This document shows positions 16,759 to 26,247 of a DNA stretch of 64,000 bases, in pieces. Source of the DNA: Luteimicrobium sp049844995. Its GTDB lineage: Bacteria; Actinomycetota; Actinomycetes; Actinomycetales; Cellulomonadaceae. Where the stretch lies: positions 1 to 64,000 of the forward strand of contig NZ_JBNCMC010000011.1 of assembly GCF_049844995.1 (NCBI RefSeq). The letters run 5' to 3'. Position numbers and translations under genes: made by a program. The notes below the pieces were generated by a model. The model did no database searches and was not told the origin of the DNA. It saw nothing but the letters and a program-made list of their open reading frames with translations. The stretch's first letter is position 1. The number at the start of each line of letters is the position of its first letter.

Positions 16759-19364
16759 CGCTGCCAGGGAACGGACCCGTGCACGACGACGAGGGCGAGG
16801 TGCTCGACCAGATCCGGCTCGTCGGCCTGCGGGCCACCGGGCACCACGGGGTCTTCGAGCACGAGCGCGTCCACGGGCAGGAGTTCGTGGCGGACGTCGT
16901 CGTCCACCTGGACACCCGCGCCGCGGCCGTCGGCGACGCCCTCGCCCGCACCGTCCACTACGGCGAGCTGGCCGAGCGGGTGACGGCGGTGCTGAGCTCC
17001 TCGCCCGCCGACCTCATCGAGACGGTCGCGGAGCGCATCGCGGCGGTCGTCCTGGCGGAGCCCGCGGCCGTCGCCGTGGACGTGACCCTCCACAAGCCCC
17101 AGGCACCCATCACGGTGCCGTTCGACGACGTCGCGGTCGCCGTCCGGCGTTCGCGGACCCGCCCGCCGGTCGTGCCGGTTCCGCTCGAGCCGTTCGCCGC
17201 CGCCGTGCCGGAGGTACCTGCGGCGCCCGAGGCCGCGCTGCCGCCGGCGATCCCGCCGGGCGACGTCGCCGTGGCGGCCGCGGGCGTCGCGCCGGACGCG
17301 ACGTCGGAGTCGATCGTGATCGTCCCGCCGGTCGCCCTGCCGGACGTCCCCGTCCCCGATGCCCACCCGCTCGCCGCGGGCGCGTTCGCGGCGGCCCCGT
17401 TCGAGCCGACGACGGCGGAGGCGGAGCCCGCGGGCGCCGGCGAGCAGGACGAGCCGGAGCCCGGGCCCGACGACGAGGACCATGCCGACCTCACGGTGGC
17501 CCTGCGCGACCACGACCGCATGGACGAGATCCCCGCGTCGCCCGTCGACGTCGTGCTCGCGCTCGGCTCGAACGTCGGCGACCCGCAGCAGACGCTCCGC
17601 GACGCGATCAGCGCGCTCGACGCGATCGGGGGCATCGAGGTCGTCGACGTCTCGCCGCTGGCGCGCACCGCCCCCGTGGGCGGCGTGGAGCAGGACGACT
17701 TCCTCAACGCCGTCGTCGTCGCGCGCACCGCGATGTCGGCGCGCGAGCTGCTGCACGCCTGCCAGGACATCGAGCACAGCTTCGGCCGCGTCCGCGAGGA
17801 GCGCTGGGGTCCCCGGACGCTCGACGTCGACATCGTCGTCTACGGCACGCTCACCGACGTCGCCGAGGACCTCGAGCTGCCGCACCCTCGGGCGCACGAG
17901 CGCGCGTTCGTCCTCGAGCCGTGGTCGCAGGTCCAGCCCGACGCCGTCCTGCCCGGCCTCGGCGGCGGTCCGGTCGCGCAGCTCGCGGCCACCGCGCCGG
18001 ACCGTGCGGGGATCCGCTGGCTCGCGCTCGACTGGCTCGGCGACCACGAGCGCGACCACGCGCAGGCACCGGCCCCCGAGCAGCACCCCGAGTCCACCGT
18101 CGCGACCGGGACGGGACCTGCGCCCGTCGCCCCGGAGCGGCTCGCGCCGTTCCCTGAGCCGGCACCGCCCGCACCCGCAGCGCCCGCGTCGGCGGGGGCG
18201 CCCGTCGGCCTGCCCGACGCCGGTCCCGCGCCCCTCGCGGGGAACCCCGCGCCGGCGCACCCCGGCACAGGCGCGCAGCCCGTCGAGCAGCACGGGTCGC
18301 CGGCGGGTGCGCCCGCACCCGTCGTGCCCCCGCAGTCGGCGCCGCCCGCCGAGTCGTTCGACGCGCTGCTGTCCGGAGCGACGCCGGGGCAGGCGTCGCC
18401 CGCCGACGCTCCGCCGCTGCCTCTGGTCCCGGCCCGGCCCACCGACGACCAGCGCACGGACGACCGGCCGGCACCCGACGGACCCGCGGCCTTCGCCGTC
18501 GGCGGCCCCGCGCCTGCGGAACCGGAGGGTGTCGCCGACCCGCTCGCACCGTCGGCCCCCACCGTGGCCCCCACGGCGACGCCCCCGGCCGAGCTGCCCG
18601 ATCCGAGCCGCGACGACACCGGGCACCGGACCGGTGACGGCCCCTCGGACGCCGCTACGGCGGCGTTCGACGACGTGCTCGCCCCGAGCCCGGAGCGCGA
18701 CCGCTTCCCCCTCGGCGGGGACACGCTGGTGCGTCCCGCCGGAGACCCGTTCGTCGCGCCGTCGGCGGACCCCTTCACCGGGCCGTCGGGAACGGGGACG
18801 TCCACGTTCCCGTCCTCGCACGCGGAGGTCGGGCAGCCCGAGGCGGCCCGCTTCGCCCGCACGTCGACCGGCGTCGTAGGTCGCGTCGTCCCCCCGACGT
18901 CCGTGCCCGCGCCAGGGCCGGCCCGGGGCGGGCAGCAGCCGACCGTGTCGGGCGACCTGTGGCCCCCCGCCCCGGGCGCCGGCGAGCCGGCGACGGTGGC
19001 GCCCGCACCTGCGCCGGGCCTGCCGTCTCGCCCCCAGGCGGCCGTCCCGCCCTCGTCCACGGCGCCCCTCCCGTCCTCGGCTCACGAGCCCGCGGGCGGC
19101 CTGCTCACCGGCGTGCCGCTCTCGTTCCCGCCCGTCAGCGGCGGGACACGCGCCGTCGAGCCCGCCCACCCGCCGGTCGAGGCGCCCCGGCAGCAGGGCG
19201 CGGCGCCCGCGCACGGCGGGGCTCCCGCGACGCCCCCCGAGCCCGGGCCGCTCGCGTCCGCGCCGCTCCAGCTGCGGGCACCCGAGCTCGGGGCGCCCGC
19301 CGACGCCGCCCGCCCGGCCGCGCCGCTGTTCCCCCCGACGACCGAGGAGCCGCCGACGCGATGA
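16755..19364 (+). CDS. folB-folK: FolB-FolK fusion: dihydroneopterin aldolase plus HPPK, with a very long Pro/Ala-rich tail
   Basis: 869 residues. Residues 1-125 are dihydroneopterin aldolase (LVGLRATGHHGVFEHER, VHYGELAERV, LIETVAERIA, LHKPQAPI). A Pro/Ala/Glu linker of about 130 residues follows. Residues about 260-428 are the pyrophosphokinase HPPK (LALGSNVGDPQQTL, RWGPRTLDVDIV, LPHPRAHERAFVLEPW). The final 440 or so residues are Pro/Ala/Gly/Asp-rich, with no recognisable domain. The tail is probably translated: its stop lies in an ATGA overlap with the next gene, just as its own start lies in GTGA with folP. The two enzymes catalyse consecutive folate steps before FolP. The tail's function is unknown; the domain calls are firm. 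Confidence 0.9.
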   Translation: MTLPGNGPVHDDEGEVLDQIRLVGLRATGHHGVFEHERVHGQEFVADVVVHLDTRAAAVGDALARTVHYGELAERVTAVLSSSPADLIETVAERIAAVVLAEPAAVAVDVTLHKPQAPITVPFDDVAVAVRRSRTRPPVVPVPLEPFAAAVPEVPAAPEAALPPAIPPGDVAVAAAGVAPDATSESIVIVPPVALPDVPVPDAHPLAAGAFAAAPFEPTTAEAEPAGAGEQDEPEPGPDDEDHADLTVALRDHDRMDEIPASPVDVVLALGSNVGDPQQTLRDAISALDAIGGIEVVDVSPLARTAPVGGVEQDDFLNAVVVARTAMSARELLHACQDIEHSFGRVREERWGPRTLDVDIVVYGTLTDVAEDLELPHPRAHERAFVLEPWSQVQPDAVLPGLGGGPVAQLAATAPDRAGIRWLALDWLGDHERDHAQAPAPEQHPESTVATGTGPAPVAPERLAPFPEPAPPAPAAPASAGAPVGLPDAGPAPLAGNPAPAHPGTGAQPVEQHGSPAGAPAPVVPPQSAPPAESFDALLSGATPGQASPADAPPLPLVPARPTDDQRTDDRPAPDGPAAFAVGGPAPAEPEGVADPLAPSAPTVAPTATPPAELPDPSRDDTGHRTGDGPSDAATAAFDDVLAPSPERDRFPLGGDTLVRPAGDPFVAPSADPFTGPSGTGTSTFPSSHAEVGQPEAARFARTSTGVVGRVVPPTSVPAPGPARGGQQPTVSGDLWPPAPGAGEPATVAPAPAPGLPSRPQAAVPPSSTAPLPSSAHEPAGGLLTGVPLSFPPVSGGTRAVEPAHPPVEAPRQQGAAPAHGGAPATPPEPGPLASAPLQLRAPELGAPADAARPAAPLFPPTTEEPPTR

Positions 19365-19864
19365 GGCGCACCCCGATCCGGTGGCTCGTCGAGCTCGCGG
19401 TCGCCGCGGCGCTCGTCGGGTGGCTCGTGCTCTGGCTCCTGGAGTCGCGCGGCACGTACCTCTCGGACGTGCCCTGGGTCGTGGACGTCGCGCTGCTCCT
19501 GCTGGCAGGGGCCGTGTTCTGGGCCGGCTGGACGGTGCGGGCGTACCAGCGCGGCCGTCGTCCGGACCTGGACGCCCTGCGCGCGGCCCGCACCTACGTG
19601 CTGGGCAAGGCCGCAGCCGTCACGGGCGCGCTGCTCGTGGGGTGGTACCTGGCGCAGGTGCTCGTCGTCCTGGGCGACCTCGACGTCGACGCGCGCCGGA
19701 CCCATGGTCTGGCGGCGTTGTGGGCGGTCGGCGCGTCCGCGGCGCTGTGCGTCGTCGGGGTGCTCGTGGAGCGGTTCTGCCAGCTGCCGCCGTCCGACGA
19801 CGAGGGCAAGGAGCGCGAGGGCCGCACGCCGCCCGGGTCGCCGGAGATGGACGCGCGAGCCTGA
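19361..19864 (+). CDS. DUF3180 membrane protein
   Basis: 167 residues with four likely membrane segments: about 7-27, 40-58, 83-103 and 117-137. DUF3180 proteins occur after folK in many actinobacteria and have no known function. The start ATG overlaps the previous stop (ATGA). The acidic C-terminus (PPSDDEGKEREG) is likely cytoplasmic. Confidence 0.85.
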   Translation: MRRTPIRWLVELAVAAALVGWLVLWLLESRGTYLSDVPWVVDVALLLLAGAVFWAGWTVRAYQRGRRPDLDALRAARTYVLGKAAAVTGALLVGWYLAQVLVVLGDLDVDARRTHGLAALWAVGASAALCVVGVLVERFCQLPPSDDEGKEREGRTPPGSPEMDARA

Positions 19865-19895
19865 GCGTGTGCGGCCGGGATGGGAGGATGGCCCC

Positions 19896-20426
19896 GTGAC
19901 CGACGACCACGCGGACGTCCGCGCCTCAGCCGCCCCCACGGGTATCGACCCGTTCGACCCGCCGGGGCTCGAGTGGTCGCGCGTGTCCGGGAAGCTCGTC
20001 ACCGCGCGTCTCCTGGTCGCGCTCAGCACGGTGGGCCTGCTCGCCGTGGCCGGTGCGGTCGTCGCGCTCTTGACCGGCGCCGCGTGGGTGTGGGCGTTCC
20101 CGGCCTTCTTCGTGCTCCTCGCGCTGTGGCTCCTGTGGCTCGTGCCGCGCCAGGTGCACGCGATCGGCTACGCCGAGCGGGCGGACGACCTCCTGATCCG
20201 CAAGGGCATCATGTTCCGCACGCTCGTCGTCGTGCCGTACGGCCGGCTGCAGTACCTGGACGTGGAGCGGGGCCCGCTCACGCGCGCGCTCGGCCTCGCG
20301 TCCCTGCAGCTCCACACCGCGTCCGCCGGCACCGACGCCAGCATCGACGGGCTGCCCGCGGAGGTCGCGGAGCGTCTGCGCGACCAGCTCGCCGCGCGCG
20401 GCGAGGCGCGGCTGGCCGGGCTGTGA
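19896..20426 (+). CDS. PH domain-containing membrane protein, YdbS-like
   Basis: 176 residues: two membrane helices (about 45-67 and 72-90) and then a bacterial PH-like domain (bPH2) with DDLLIRKGIMFRTLVVVPYGRLQYLDVERGP split by short turns. Pairs of such genes (ydbS/ydbT in Bacillus) are linked to envelope stress or bacteriocin tolerance; the function here is not known. The GTG at 19896 is supported by GGGAGG a few bases upstream. Its stop overlaps the next start (GTGA), so the two are co-translated. Confidence 0.85.
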   Translation: MTDDHADVRASAAPTGIDPFDPPGLEWSRVSGKLVTARLLVALSTVGLLAVAGAVVALLTGAAWVWAFPAFFVLLALWLLWLVPRQVHAIGYAERADDLLIRKGIMFRTLVVVPYGRLQYLDVERGPLTRALGLASLQLHTASAGTDASIDGLPAEVAERLRDQLAARGEARLAGL

Positions 20427-22012
20427 CCGGCGGCACGATCGGTTCTGCGCCCGCGGGCCCGCCCAGCGACGTGGGCGCCCCGCCGGCCCTCGAGTGGCGG
20501 CGGGTCCACCCGGTGACCCCGCTCGTCAAGGGCTGGCTCGTCCTCGTCGTCGTGGTGGTCGGGCTCCTGCGCTCGACGGCGGAGCAGGGCGGGGGCGACG
20601 GCGCCCGGTTCGCGCTGCGTCACCTCGCCTGGGTGGTGCTCGGCGTGGCCGTGATCGTGGTGGTCGCGGGAACCTGGTCGTGGCTCGCGTGGCGCGTGAC
20701 CGCCTACGCGATCGACCCCGACGCCGTCCACATGCGCTCGGGCGTCCTCGTCAAGCAGCACCGCAAGGCCCGGCTCGACCGGATCCAGGCGATCGAGGTC
20801 CGGCAGCCTCTCGCCGCGCGGATCTTCGGGCTCGCCGAGGTCAAGGTCGAGGTGGCGGGCGGCGACGGCTCGGGCGTCTCGATCGGGTACCTCACGGAGC
20901 GGACCGCGCAGGAGCTGCGGGCGGACCTGCTCGCGCGTGCCGCGGGCGTCGGGGCGCCGTCGTCGGGCGGGGCGGGACCGGCGGTCGCCGCCGGGACGGG
21001 CGGGGCTCCCGCTCCGGCACCTCAGGCCGCCCCCGCGCTCGGCACCCCGGGCGCCGACACGTCGGCCCCGGTCGCACCGACGCCCGTCGCGCCGGCGGCG
21101 GCCGTGCACGCGCTCGAGGCGCCCGAGCAGCCGCTGTTCGAGGTGCCGTCCGGCCGGCTCGTCGCCTCGACCGCGCTGTCGGTCGAGGCGTGGGTGTTCG
21201 TGCTGCTCGTCGCCGCCGCGGCCGTCGCCGCGATCGCCGCCCGCACCCCGGCCGTCCTGTTCAGCTTCCTACCGGTCGTGATCGGCTTCGGCTCCGCGCT
21301 GTTCGGCCGCTTCAACCGGTCGTTCGCGTTCCGGGCCGCGACGTCGCCCGACGGCATCCGGCTGCGCCACGGGCTCACCGAGACCCGCGCGCAGACGATC
21401 CCGCCGGGCCGCGTCCAGGCCGTCGAGCTGGTGCAGCCGTTCCTGTGGCGGCGGCTCGGCTGGTGGCGCGTCCACGTCAACGTCGCGGGCTACGGCCGGG
21501 ACGCCAACGCGAAGGCGCCGACCACGGTGCTGCTGCCGGTGGGCTCGCGCGCGGAGGCCACCACGGCGCTGTGGCTCGTGCTGCCCGACCTCGGGACGCC
21601 CGACCCGCTCGCGCTGCTCGGCGAGGCCCTCGACGGCGCCGGGCCGAGCGACGCCTTCACCGTGGCGCCGCGGCGGTCGCGCTGGCTCGACCCGGTCGGG
21701 TGGCGGCGCAACGGCTACGCCGTGACCGCGCGGGCCGTGCTCGCACGCAGCGGGCGCGTGCGCCGGCGGCTCGTCGTGGTTCCGCACGAGCGCACCCAGT
21801 CGCTCGGGCTCGAGCAGGGGCCGCTCCAGCGCCGCCTCGGGCTCGCCTCGTTCGTCCTCCACTCGACGCCCGGCTCCGTGCACCCCGAGGTGCCGCACCT
21901 CGACGCGCACGACGCGCGGGTGCTCCTCGACGAGCAGTCGGTCCGTGCCCGAGAGGCCCGCTCCCACGACCTCTCCGAGCGCTGGCTCCGGCGGCCGGAG
22001 CAGCAGGCATGA
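20423..22012 (+). CDS. PH domain-containing membrane protein, YdbT-like, with repeated bPH2 domains
   Basis: 529 residues. Two membrane helices near the N-terminus (about 32-48 and 66-88) precede a first bPH2 domain (VHMRSGVLVKQHRKARLDRIQAIEV). A proline/alanine linker of about 70 residues follows, then another pair of helices (about 250-297), a second bPH2 unit (IRLRHGLTETRAQTIPPGRV) and a third (AVLARSGRVRRRLVVVPHER). This is the usual YdbT layout. It overlaps the YdbS-like gene (GTGA) and the DUF2520 gene (ATGA). A membrane complex of the two PH proteins is likely but inferred. Confidence 0.85.
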   Translation: MTGGTIGSAPAGPPSDVGAPPALEWRRVHPVTPLVKGWLVLVVVVVGLLRSTAEQGGGDGARFALRHLAWVVLGVAVIVVVAGTWSWLAWRVTAYAIDPDAVHMRSGVLVKQHRKARLDRIQAIEVRQPLAARIFGLAEVKVEVAGGDGSGVSIGYLTERTAQELRADLLARAAGVGAPSSGGAGPAVAAGTGGAPAPAPQAAPALGTPGADTSAPVAPTPVAPAAAVHALEAPEQPLFEVPSGRLVASTALSVEAWVFVLLVAAAAVAAIAARTPAVLFSFLPVVIGFGSALFGRFNRSFAFRAATSPDGIRLRHGLTETRAQTIPPGRVQAVELVQPFLWRRLGWWRVHVNVAGYGRDANAKAPTTVLLPVGSRAEATTALWLVLPDLGTPDPLALLGEALDGAGPSDAFTVAPRRSRWLDPVGWRRNGYAVTARAVLARSGRVRRRLVVVPHERTQSLGLEQGPLQRRLGLASFVLHSTPGSVHPEVPHLDAHDARVLLDEQSVRAREARSHDLSERWLRRPEQQA

Positions 22013-23004
22013 CCGCGGGCGGCGCGCCGGCGCGCCTCGGGGTGGGCGTCGTCGGGGCGGGCCGCGTGGGCGCCGTGCTGGGCAGCGCGCTGCGCTCCGT
22101 CGGGCACGCCGTCGTGGGCGCGAGCGGCGTCTCGGAGGCCAGCCGCGAGCGCATCGACGTGATGCTGCCGGGCGTCCCCGTGCTCGACGTGCCCGAGGTC
22201 GTGCGCCGCGCCGAGCTGGTGCTGCTGACGGTGCCCGACGACGAGCTCGCGCCCCTCGTCCGCGGCCTGGCCGACGTGGGCGCGTGGCAGCAGGGCCAGC
22301 TCGTCGTCCACACGGCGGGGAGCCAGGGCGTGCGGGTCCTCGAGCCGGCGCGTGCGGCCGGGGCCATCCCGCTCGCCATCCACCCCGCGATGACGTTCAC
22401 CGGCACGTCGCTCGACCTGTCGCGCCTCGAGGGCACGACGTTCGCGGTCACCGCGGCAGCCCCCGTGCTGCCGATCGCGCAGGCGCTCGTCGTCGAGCTG
22501 GGCGGTGAGCCCGCGGTCGTCGCCGAGGACGCCCGCCCGCTCTACCACGCGGCGCTCGCGCACGGCTCGAACCATCTCGTCGTGCTCGTGGCGCAGGCCG
22601 CGCAGGCGCTCGCCGCCGCCGGCGTCGAACGGCCGGGCCGTGCGCTCGGGCCGTTGCTCGGCGCCGCGCTCGACGGCGCCCTGCGCTACGCCGACGTCGA
22701 CGGCGCCGTCGGGGTGGGGCTGAACGCGCCGGGCGCCGCGGCGATCGGCGCGCTCACCGGCCCCGTCTCGCGGGGCGACGTCGGCACCGTCCGCGCCCAC
22801 CTCGAGGTCCTCGACGCGCAGGCCGCGGGCGCGCCCGACCTCCCGCCGTCGTACCGCGTGCTCGCGCGCGGCGCCACGGCCCGTGCGCTCGCCGCGGGGC
22901 GCATCGACGAACGCCAGGCGGCCGAGCTGCTCGACGCGCTCGCCGGCAGCGAGCCCGCCGCGGGCCCGCCCGACGCCCCACCCGGATCGGAGACCGACGC
23001 ATGA
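22009..23004 (+). CDS. Rossmann-like / DUF2520 oxidoreductase-fold protein
   Basis: 331 residues. The N-terminal NAD(P)-binding fold (LGVGVVGAGRVGAVLGSAL) continues with LVLLTVPDDELAPLV. The DUF2520 part includes IPLAIHPAMTFTGT and ARPLYHAALAHGSNHLVV. Homologues sit directly before panC in many actinobacteria, which hints at ketopantoate reductase-like chemistry in pantothenate synthesis; that is inference. ATGA overlaps at both ends place it firmly in the operon. Confidence 0.87.
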   Translation: MTAGGAPARLGVGVVGAGRVGAVLGSALRSVGHAVVGASGVSEASRERIDVMLPGVPVLDVPEVVRRAELVLLTVPDDELAPLVRGLADVGAWQQGQLVVHTAGSQGVRVLEPARAAGAIPLAIHPAMTFTGTSLDLSRLEGTTFAVTAAAPVLPIAQALVVELGGEPAVVAEDARPLYHAALAHGSNHLVVLVAQAAQALAAAGVERPGRALGPLLGAALDGALRYADVDGAVGVGLNAPGAAAIGALTGPVSRGDVGTVRAHLEVLDAQAAGAPDLPPSYRVLARGATARALAAGRIDERQAAELLDALAGSEPAAGPPDAPPGSETDA

Positions 23005-23903
23005 CCAGCCCGCTCGTCGTCCAGACCGTCGCCGACCTCGACGACGCCCTCGCGCCCTTCGACGCCGCCCGCGGACCGGGGGGCGGCCCCGCCCGGCCCC
23101 GCCGCGCCGTCGTCATGACGATGGGGGCGCTCCACGAGGGGCACCTGACGCTCGTCCGGCGGGCGCGCGAGGTGGTCGGCGCGTCCGGCCAGGTCGTCGT
23201 GACGGACTTCGTGAACCCGCTGCAGTTCGGCCCCGGCGAGGACTTCGACCGCTACCCGCGCGACGTCGACGGCGACGTGAGGTTGCTCACGCCCGAGGGC
23301 GTCGACGTCGTGTTCGCCCCGAGCCTGGAGGAGATGTACCCCGACGGCGACGCGCTCGTCCGCGTCAGCGCCGGGCAGCTCGGCACGATCCTCGAGGGCG
23401 CGGCCCGGCCCGGGCACTTCGACGGCATGCTCACGGTCGTCCTCAAGCTCCTCCACCTGGTCCGACCCGACGTCGCCGTCTTCGGCGAGAAGGACGCGCA
23501 GCAGCTCCTCCTGGTCCGCCGCATGGTGCGGGACCTGGACGTCCGCACCGAGATCGTCGGGGTGCCGATCGTCCGTGAGCCCGACGGCCTCGCCCGGTCC
23601 TCCCGGAACGCGTACCTCACCGACGACGAGCGCGCGCGGGCGCTCTCGCTGAGCGCGGCGCTCCGGGCGTCGGCCGCCGCAGCCGCCGCGGGGGGCACGC
23701 CGACCGAGGTCGTCACCGCCGCTGCGGGCGTCCTCAACGACGCGGAGGGCGTCGTCGTCGATTACCTCGCGCTCGTCGACCCGGTTACCGTGGAGGACCT
23801 GACGCTCGCCGGAAGCGATGCGTCGGGCCCGGCGTTGTTGCTGGTGGCGGCACGTGTCGGCTCGACCAGGTTGATCGACAACACCACGGTCCGGCTCGCC
23901 TAG
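23001..23903 (+). CDS. panC: Pantothenate synthetase
   Basis: 300 residues. It condenses pantoate and beta-alanine using ATP. Nucleotidyl-transferase motifs: VMTMGALHEGHLTLV (HIGH-type), VTDFVNPLQFGPGEDF, PGHFDGMLTVVLKLL, FGEKDAQQLL and RSSRNAYLT (KMSKS-type). The start overlaps the DUF2520 stop (ATGA). It lies directly before panD, which supplies beta-alanine. Confidence 0.97.
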   Translation: MTSPLVVQTVADLDDALAPFDAARGPGGGPARPRRAVVMTMGALHEGHLTLVRRAREVVGASGQVVVTDFVNPLQFGPGEDFDRYPRDVDGDVRLLTPEGVDVVFAPSLEEMYPDGDALVRVSAGQLGTILEGAARPGHFDGMLTVVLKLLHLVRPDVAVFGEKDAQQLLLVRRMVRDLDVRTEIVGVPIVREPDGLARSSRNAYLTDDERARALSLSAALRASAAAAAAGGTPTEVVTAAAGVLNDAEGVVVDYLALVDPVTVEDLTLAGSDASGPALLLVAARVGSTRLIDNTTVRLA

Positions 23904-23965
23904 CACGCGTGCGCCCCGGGTGCCCCGCCGGCACCCGGTCCACTTCTCTCCCGGAGGCAACCGCC

Positions 23966-24496
23966 GTGACCCGACGCCCGCACGAGCGTGCGACCACGCT
24001 CCGGCGTCCGATGATGATCGCCAAGATCCACCGGGCGACCGTGACCCAGGCGGACCTGCACTACGTGGGTTCCCTCACCGTCGACTCCGACCTGCTCGAC
24101 GCCGCCGACCTCCTGCCCGGCCAGCAGGTCGACGTCGTCGACGTCGCCAACGGCCACCGGCTCACCACGTACGTGATCCCGGGCGAGCGGGGCAGCGGCG
24201 AGATGTGCATCAACGGCGCCGCCGCGCACCTCATCAAGCCCGGCGACCTCGTCATCGTCATCGCCTACGGCACCCTCGCCGACGACGAGGCCCGCACCTT
24301 CGTGCCGAACGTCGTCTTCGTGGACGAGCGCAACCGGATCGTGGAGGTCGGCGACGACCCCGGCCAGGTGCCCGGCGGGTACGGGCTCGAGCCGAGCGGG
24401 GTGCCGTTCGAGGAGGTCCAGGGCGCCGCGGGCGTCCTCGGCACCCGCTCCCAGGGCGCGCCCCTCGCCGGCGACGACGCACTGGCCGCCTGGTAG
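23966..24496 (+). CDS. panD: Aspartate 1-decarboxylase
   Basis: Pyruvoyl enzyme making beta-alanine from aspartate. The proenzyme self-cleaves at the Gly-Ser of LHYVGSLTVDSDLLD. The conserved IHRATVTQ start, NGAAAHLIKPGD and VIVIAYGTL follow. I chose the GTG at 23966 because GGAGG lies 8 bases ahead, giving 176 residues; the ATG pair at 24011 would give the shorter classical N-terminus. The C-terminal 45 residues exceed the compact family length. The stop TAG shares its last base with the nadB start. Confidence 0.94.
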   Translation: MTRRPHERATTLRRPMMIAKIHRATVTQADLHYVGSLTVDSDLLDAADLLPGQQVDVVDVANGHRLTTYVIPGERGSGEMCINGAAAHLIKPGDLVIVIAYGTLADDEARTFVPNVVFVDERNRIVEVGDDPGQVPGGYGLEPSGVPFEEVQGAAGVLGTRSQGAPLAGDDALAAW

Positions 24497-26172
24497 TGGC
24501 GCGCCTCCACCGGCGGCTCCGGGCGCCGGAGCCGGGCTGGACGGCGTCCGCGGACGTCGTCGTCGTCGGCAGCGGCATCGCCGGGCTCACCGCGGCGCTC
24601 GAGCTCCGCGCGCGTGTGCCGCGCGTCATCCTGGTGACCAAGGGCGCGCTGTCGTCGGGCTCGACGGTGTGGGCGCAGGGCGGCATCGCCGCGGCGCTCG
24701 ACCCGGCCGACTCGCCCGCCGCCCACCTCGCCGACACGCTCGCCGCGGGTGGCGGGCTCTGCCACCCGGACGCCGTCGAGGTCCTCGTCACCGAGGGTCC
24801 GGACCGCGTCAGGGAGCTCGTCGCGCGCGGCGCCGTGTTCGACACCGACGGGGACGGCGGCATCGCCCTCGGCCGCGAGGGCGGCCACCACGCCGACCGG
24901 ATCGCCCACGCGGGCGGCGACGCGACCGGCGCGGAGATCTCCCGCGCGCTCGTCGCGCAGCTCGACGCCGTCCGGAACGACCCGGGCATCGAGGTGATCG
25001 AGAACGCGCTCGTCCTCGACGTGCTCACAGCAGCTCCCGGGCCCGACGGCGTCGCCCCGGCCTGCGGGGTCACCCTCCACGTCCGCGGCGCCGGCTCGCG
25101 CGACGGGGTCGGCGCCGTCCTCGCGCCCGCCGTCGTGCTCGCGACCGGGGGCATCGGCCAGGTCTTCCGCTCGTCCACGAACCCGCCCGCCGCGACCGGC
25201 GACGGGATCGCCGCCGCCCTGCGCGCGGGCGCGAGCGTCGGCGACCTCGAGTTCGTGCAGTTCCATCCCACCGTGCTGTGGCTCGGGTCCGGCGCCAAGG
25301 GGCAGCTGCCCCTGATCTCCGAGGCCGTCCGCGGCGAGGGCGCCGTGCTGCTCGACGAGCTCGGCGCCCGGTTCATGCCCGCCGTCCACCCGATGGCGGA
25401 GCTCGCGCCGCGCGACGTCGTCGCGCACGCGATCGTCAGGCAGATGGCCGCCACCGGCTCCGACCACGTCCTGCTCGACGCGCGGGGGCTCGGACGCGAC
25501 CGGGGGCCGGATTTCCTGGCTCGGCGCTTCCCGACCATCACCGCACGCCTCGTCGAGGCCGGCATCGACTGGACCGAGGAGCCGGTCCCCGTCGCGCCCG
25601 CGCAGCACTACCACTCGGGCGGGGTCGTCACCGACCTGGACGGACGCTCCGACGTGCCGGGCCTCTACGCCGTGGGCGAGGTCGCGTGCACCGGGGTCCA
25701 CGGCGCCAACAGGCTCGCGTCGAACTCGCTCCTCGAGGGGCTCGTCTTCGCCGCCCGCGCCGCGCGCGACGCCGCGAGCCGCCTGGCCGCCGGCGAGCTG
25801 GTCCAGCGCGACCCCGTCGAGCGTGCCGGCGCGCCCGGCCTCGTGCCCGCCGCGGCCCGCTCGCGCGTCCAGGCGATCGCCACCGCCGGGCCCGGCGTCC
25901 TGCGTGACGAGCGCGGGCTGCTGGGTGCCCGCACCCACCTCGCCGCCGTCCTCGACGCGGCCGACGAGGGTGACGTCGTCGCCGAGCCGCAGACCGCCGA
26001 GTGGGAGACCACCAACGTGCACCAGGTCGCGTCGGCGCTCACCGAGGCGGCGCTGCGCCGGACCGAGAGCCGCGGCGGGCACTTCCGGTCCGACTTCCCG
26101 GTGACCGACCCCGCGTGGGCTCGGCGCGTCGTCGTGCGGCTGGGGGCGGACGGCGAGCTCGTCGTCTCCTGA
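24496..26172 (+). CDS. nadB: L-aspartate oxidase
   Basis: 558-residue FAD enzyme that oxidises aspartate to iminoaspartate for NAD synthesis. Motifs: VVVVGSGIAGLTAALEL, STVWAQGGIAAALDP, HHADRIAHAGGDATG, VLATGGIGQVFRSSTNP, FVQFHPT and the C-terminal YAVGEVACTGVHGANRLASN. The GTG at 24496 overlaps the panD stop (taGTG). The partner nadA is not in the window; nadC follows after 75 bases. Confidence 0.95.
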   Translation: MARLHRRLRAPEPGWTASADVVVVGSGIAGLTAALELRARVPRVILVTKGALSSGSTVWAQGGIAAALDPADSPAAHLADTLAAGGGLCHPDAVEVLVTEGPDRVRELVARGAVFDTDGDGGIALGREGGHHADRIAHAGGDATGAEISRALVAQLDAVRNDPGIEVIENALVLDVLTAAPGPDGVAPACGVTLHVRGAGSRDGVGAVLAPAVVLATGGIGQVFRSSTNPPAATGDGIAAALRAGASVGDLEFVQFHPTVLWLGSGAKGQLPLISEAVRGEGAVLLDELGARFMPAVHPMAELAPRDVVAHAIVRQMAATGSDHVLLDARGLGRDRGPDFLARRFPTITARLVEAGIDWTEEPVPVAPAQHYHSGGVVTDLDGRSDVPGLYAVGEVACTGVHGANRLASNSLLEGLVFAARAARDAASRLAAGELVQRDPVERAGAPGLVPAAARSRVQAIATAGPGVLRDERGLLGARTHLAAVLDAADEGDVVAEPQTAEWETTNVHQVASALTEAALRRTESRGGHFRSDFPVTDPAWARRVVVRLGADGELVVS

Positions 26173-26235
26173 TCGCGTCTCGTGGTCCGGTTCGCGGCGA
26201 GCGGGGGGTGTGCGCACGTCTCCCGGCCGAGCGGC

Positions 26236-26247
26236 TACGGTGAGGCC
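26236..26247 (+). promoter_or_regulatory. Leaderless-type -10, TACGGT, before GTG 26248
   Basis: TACGGT at 26236-26241, six bases, then GTG. It gives nadC its own transcript in addition to read-through from nadB, and sets the start well inside the longer open frame. Confidence 0.7.

Noticed and set aside
24011..24496. Shorter panD start at the ATG pair
   Set aside because: Not excluded, but GGAGG stands 8 bases before GTG 23966 and no such site precedes 24011.
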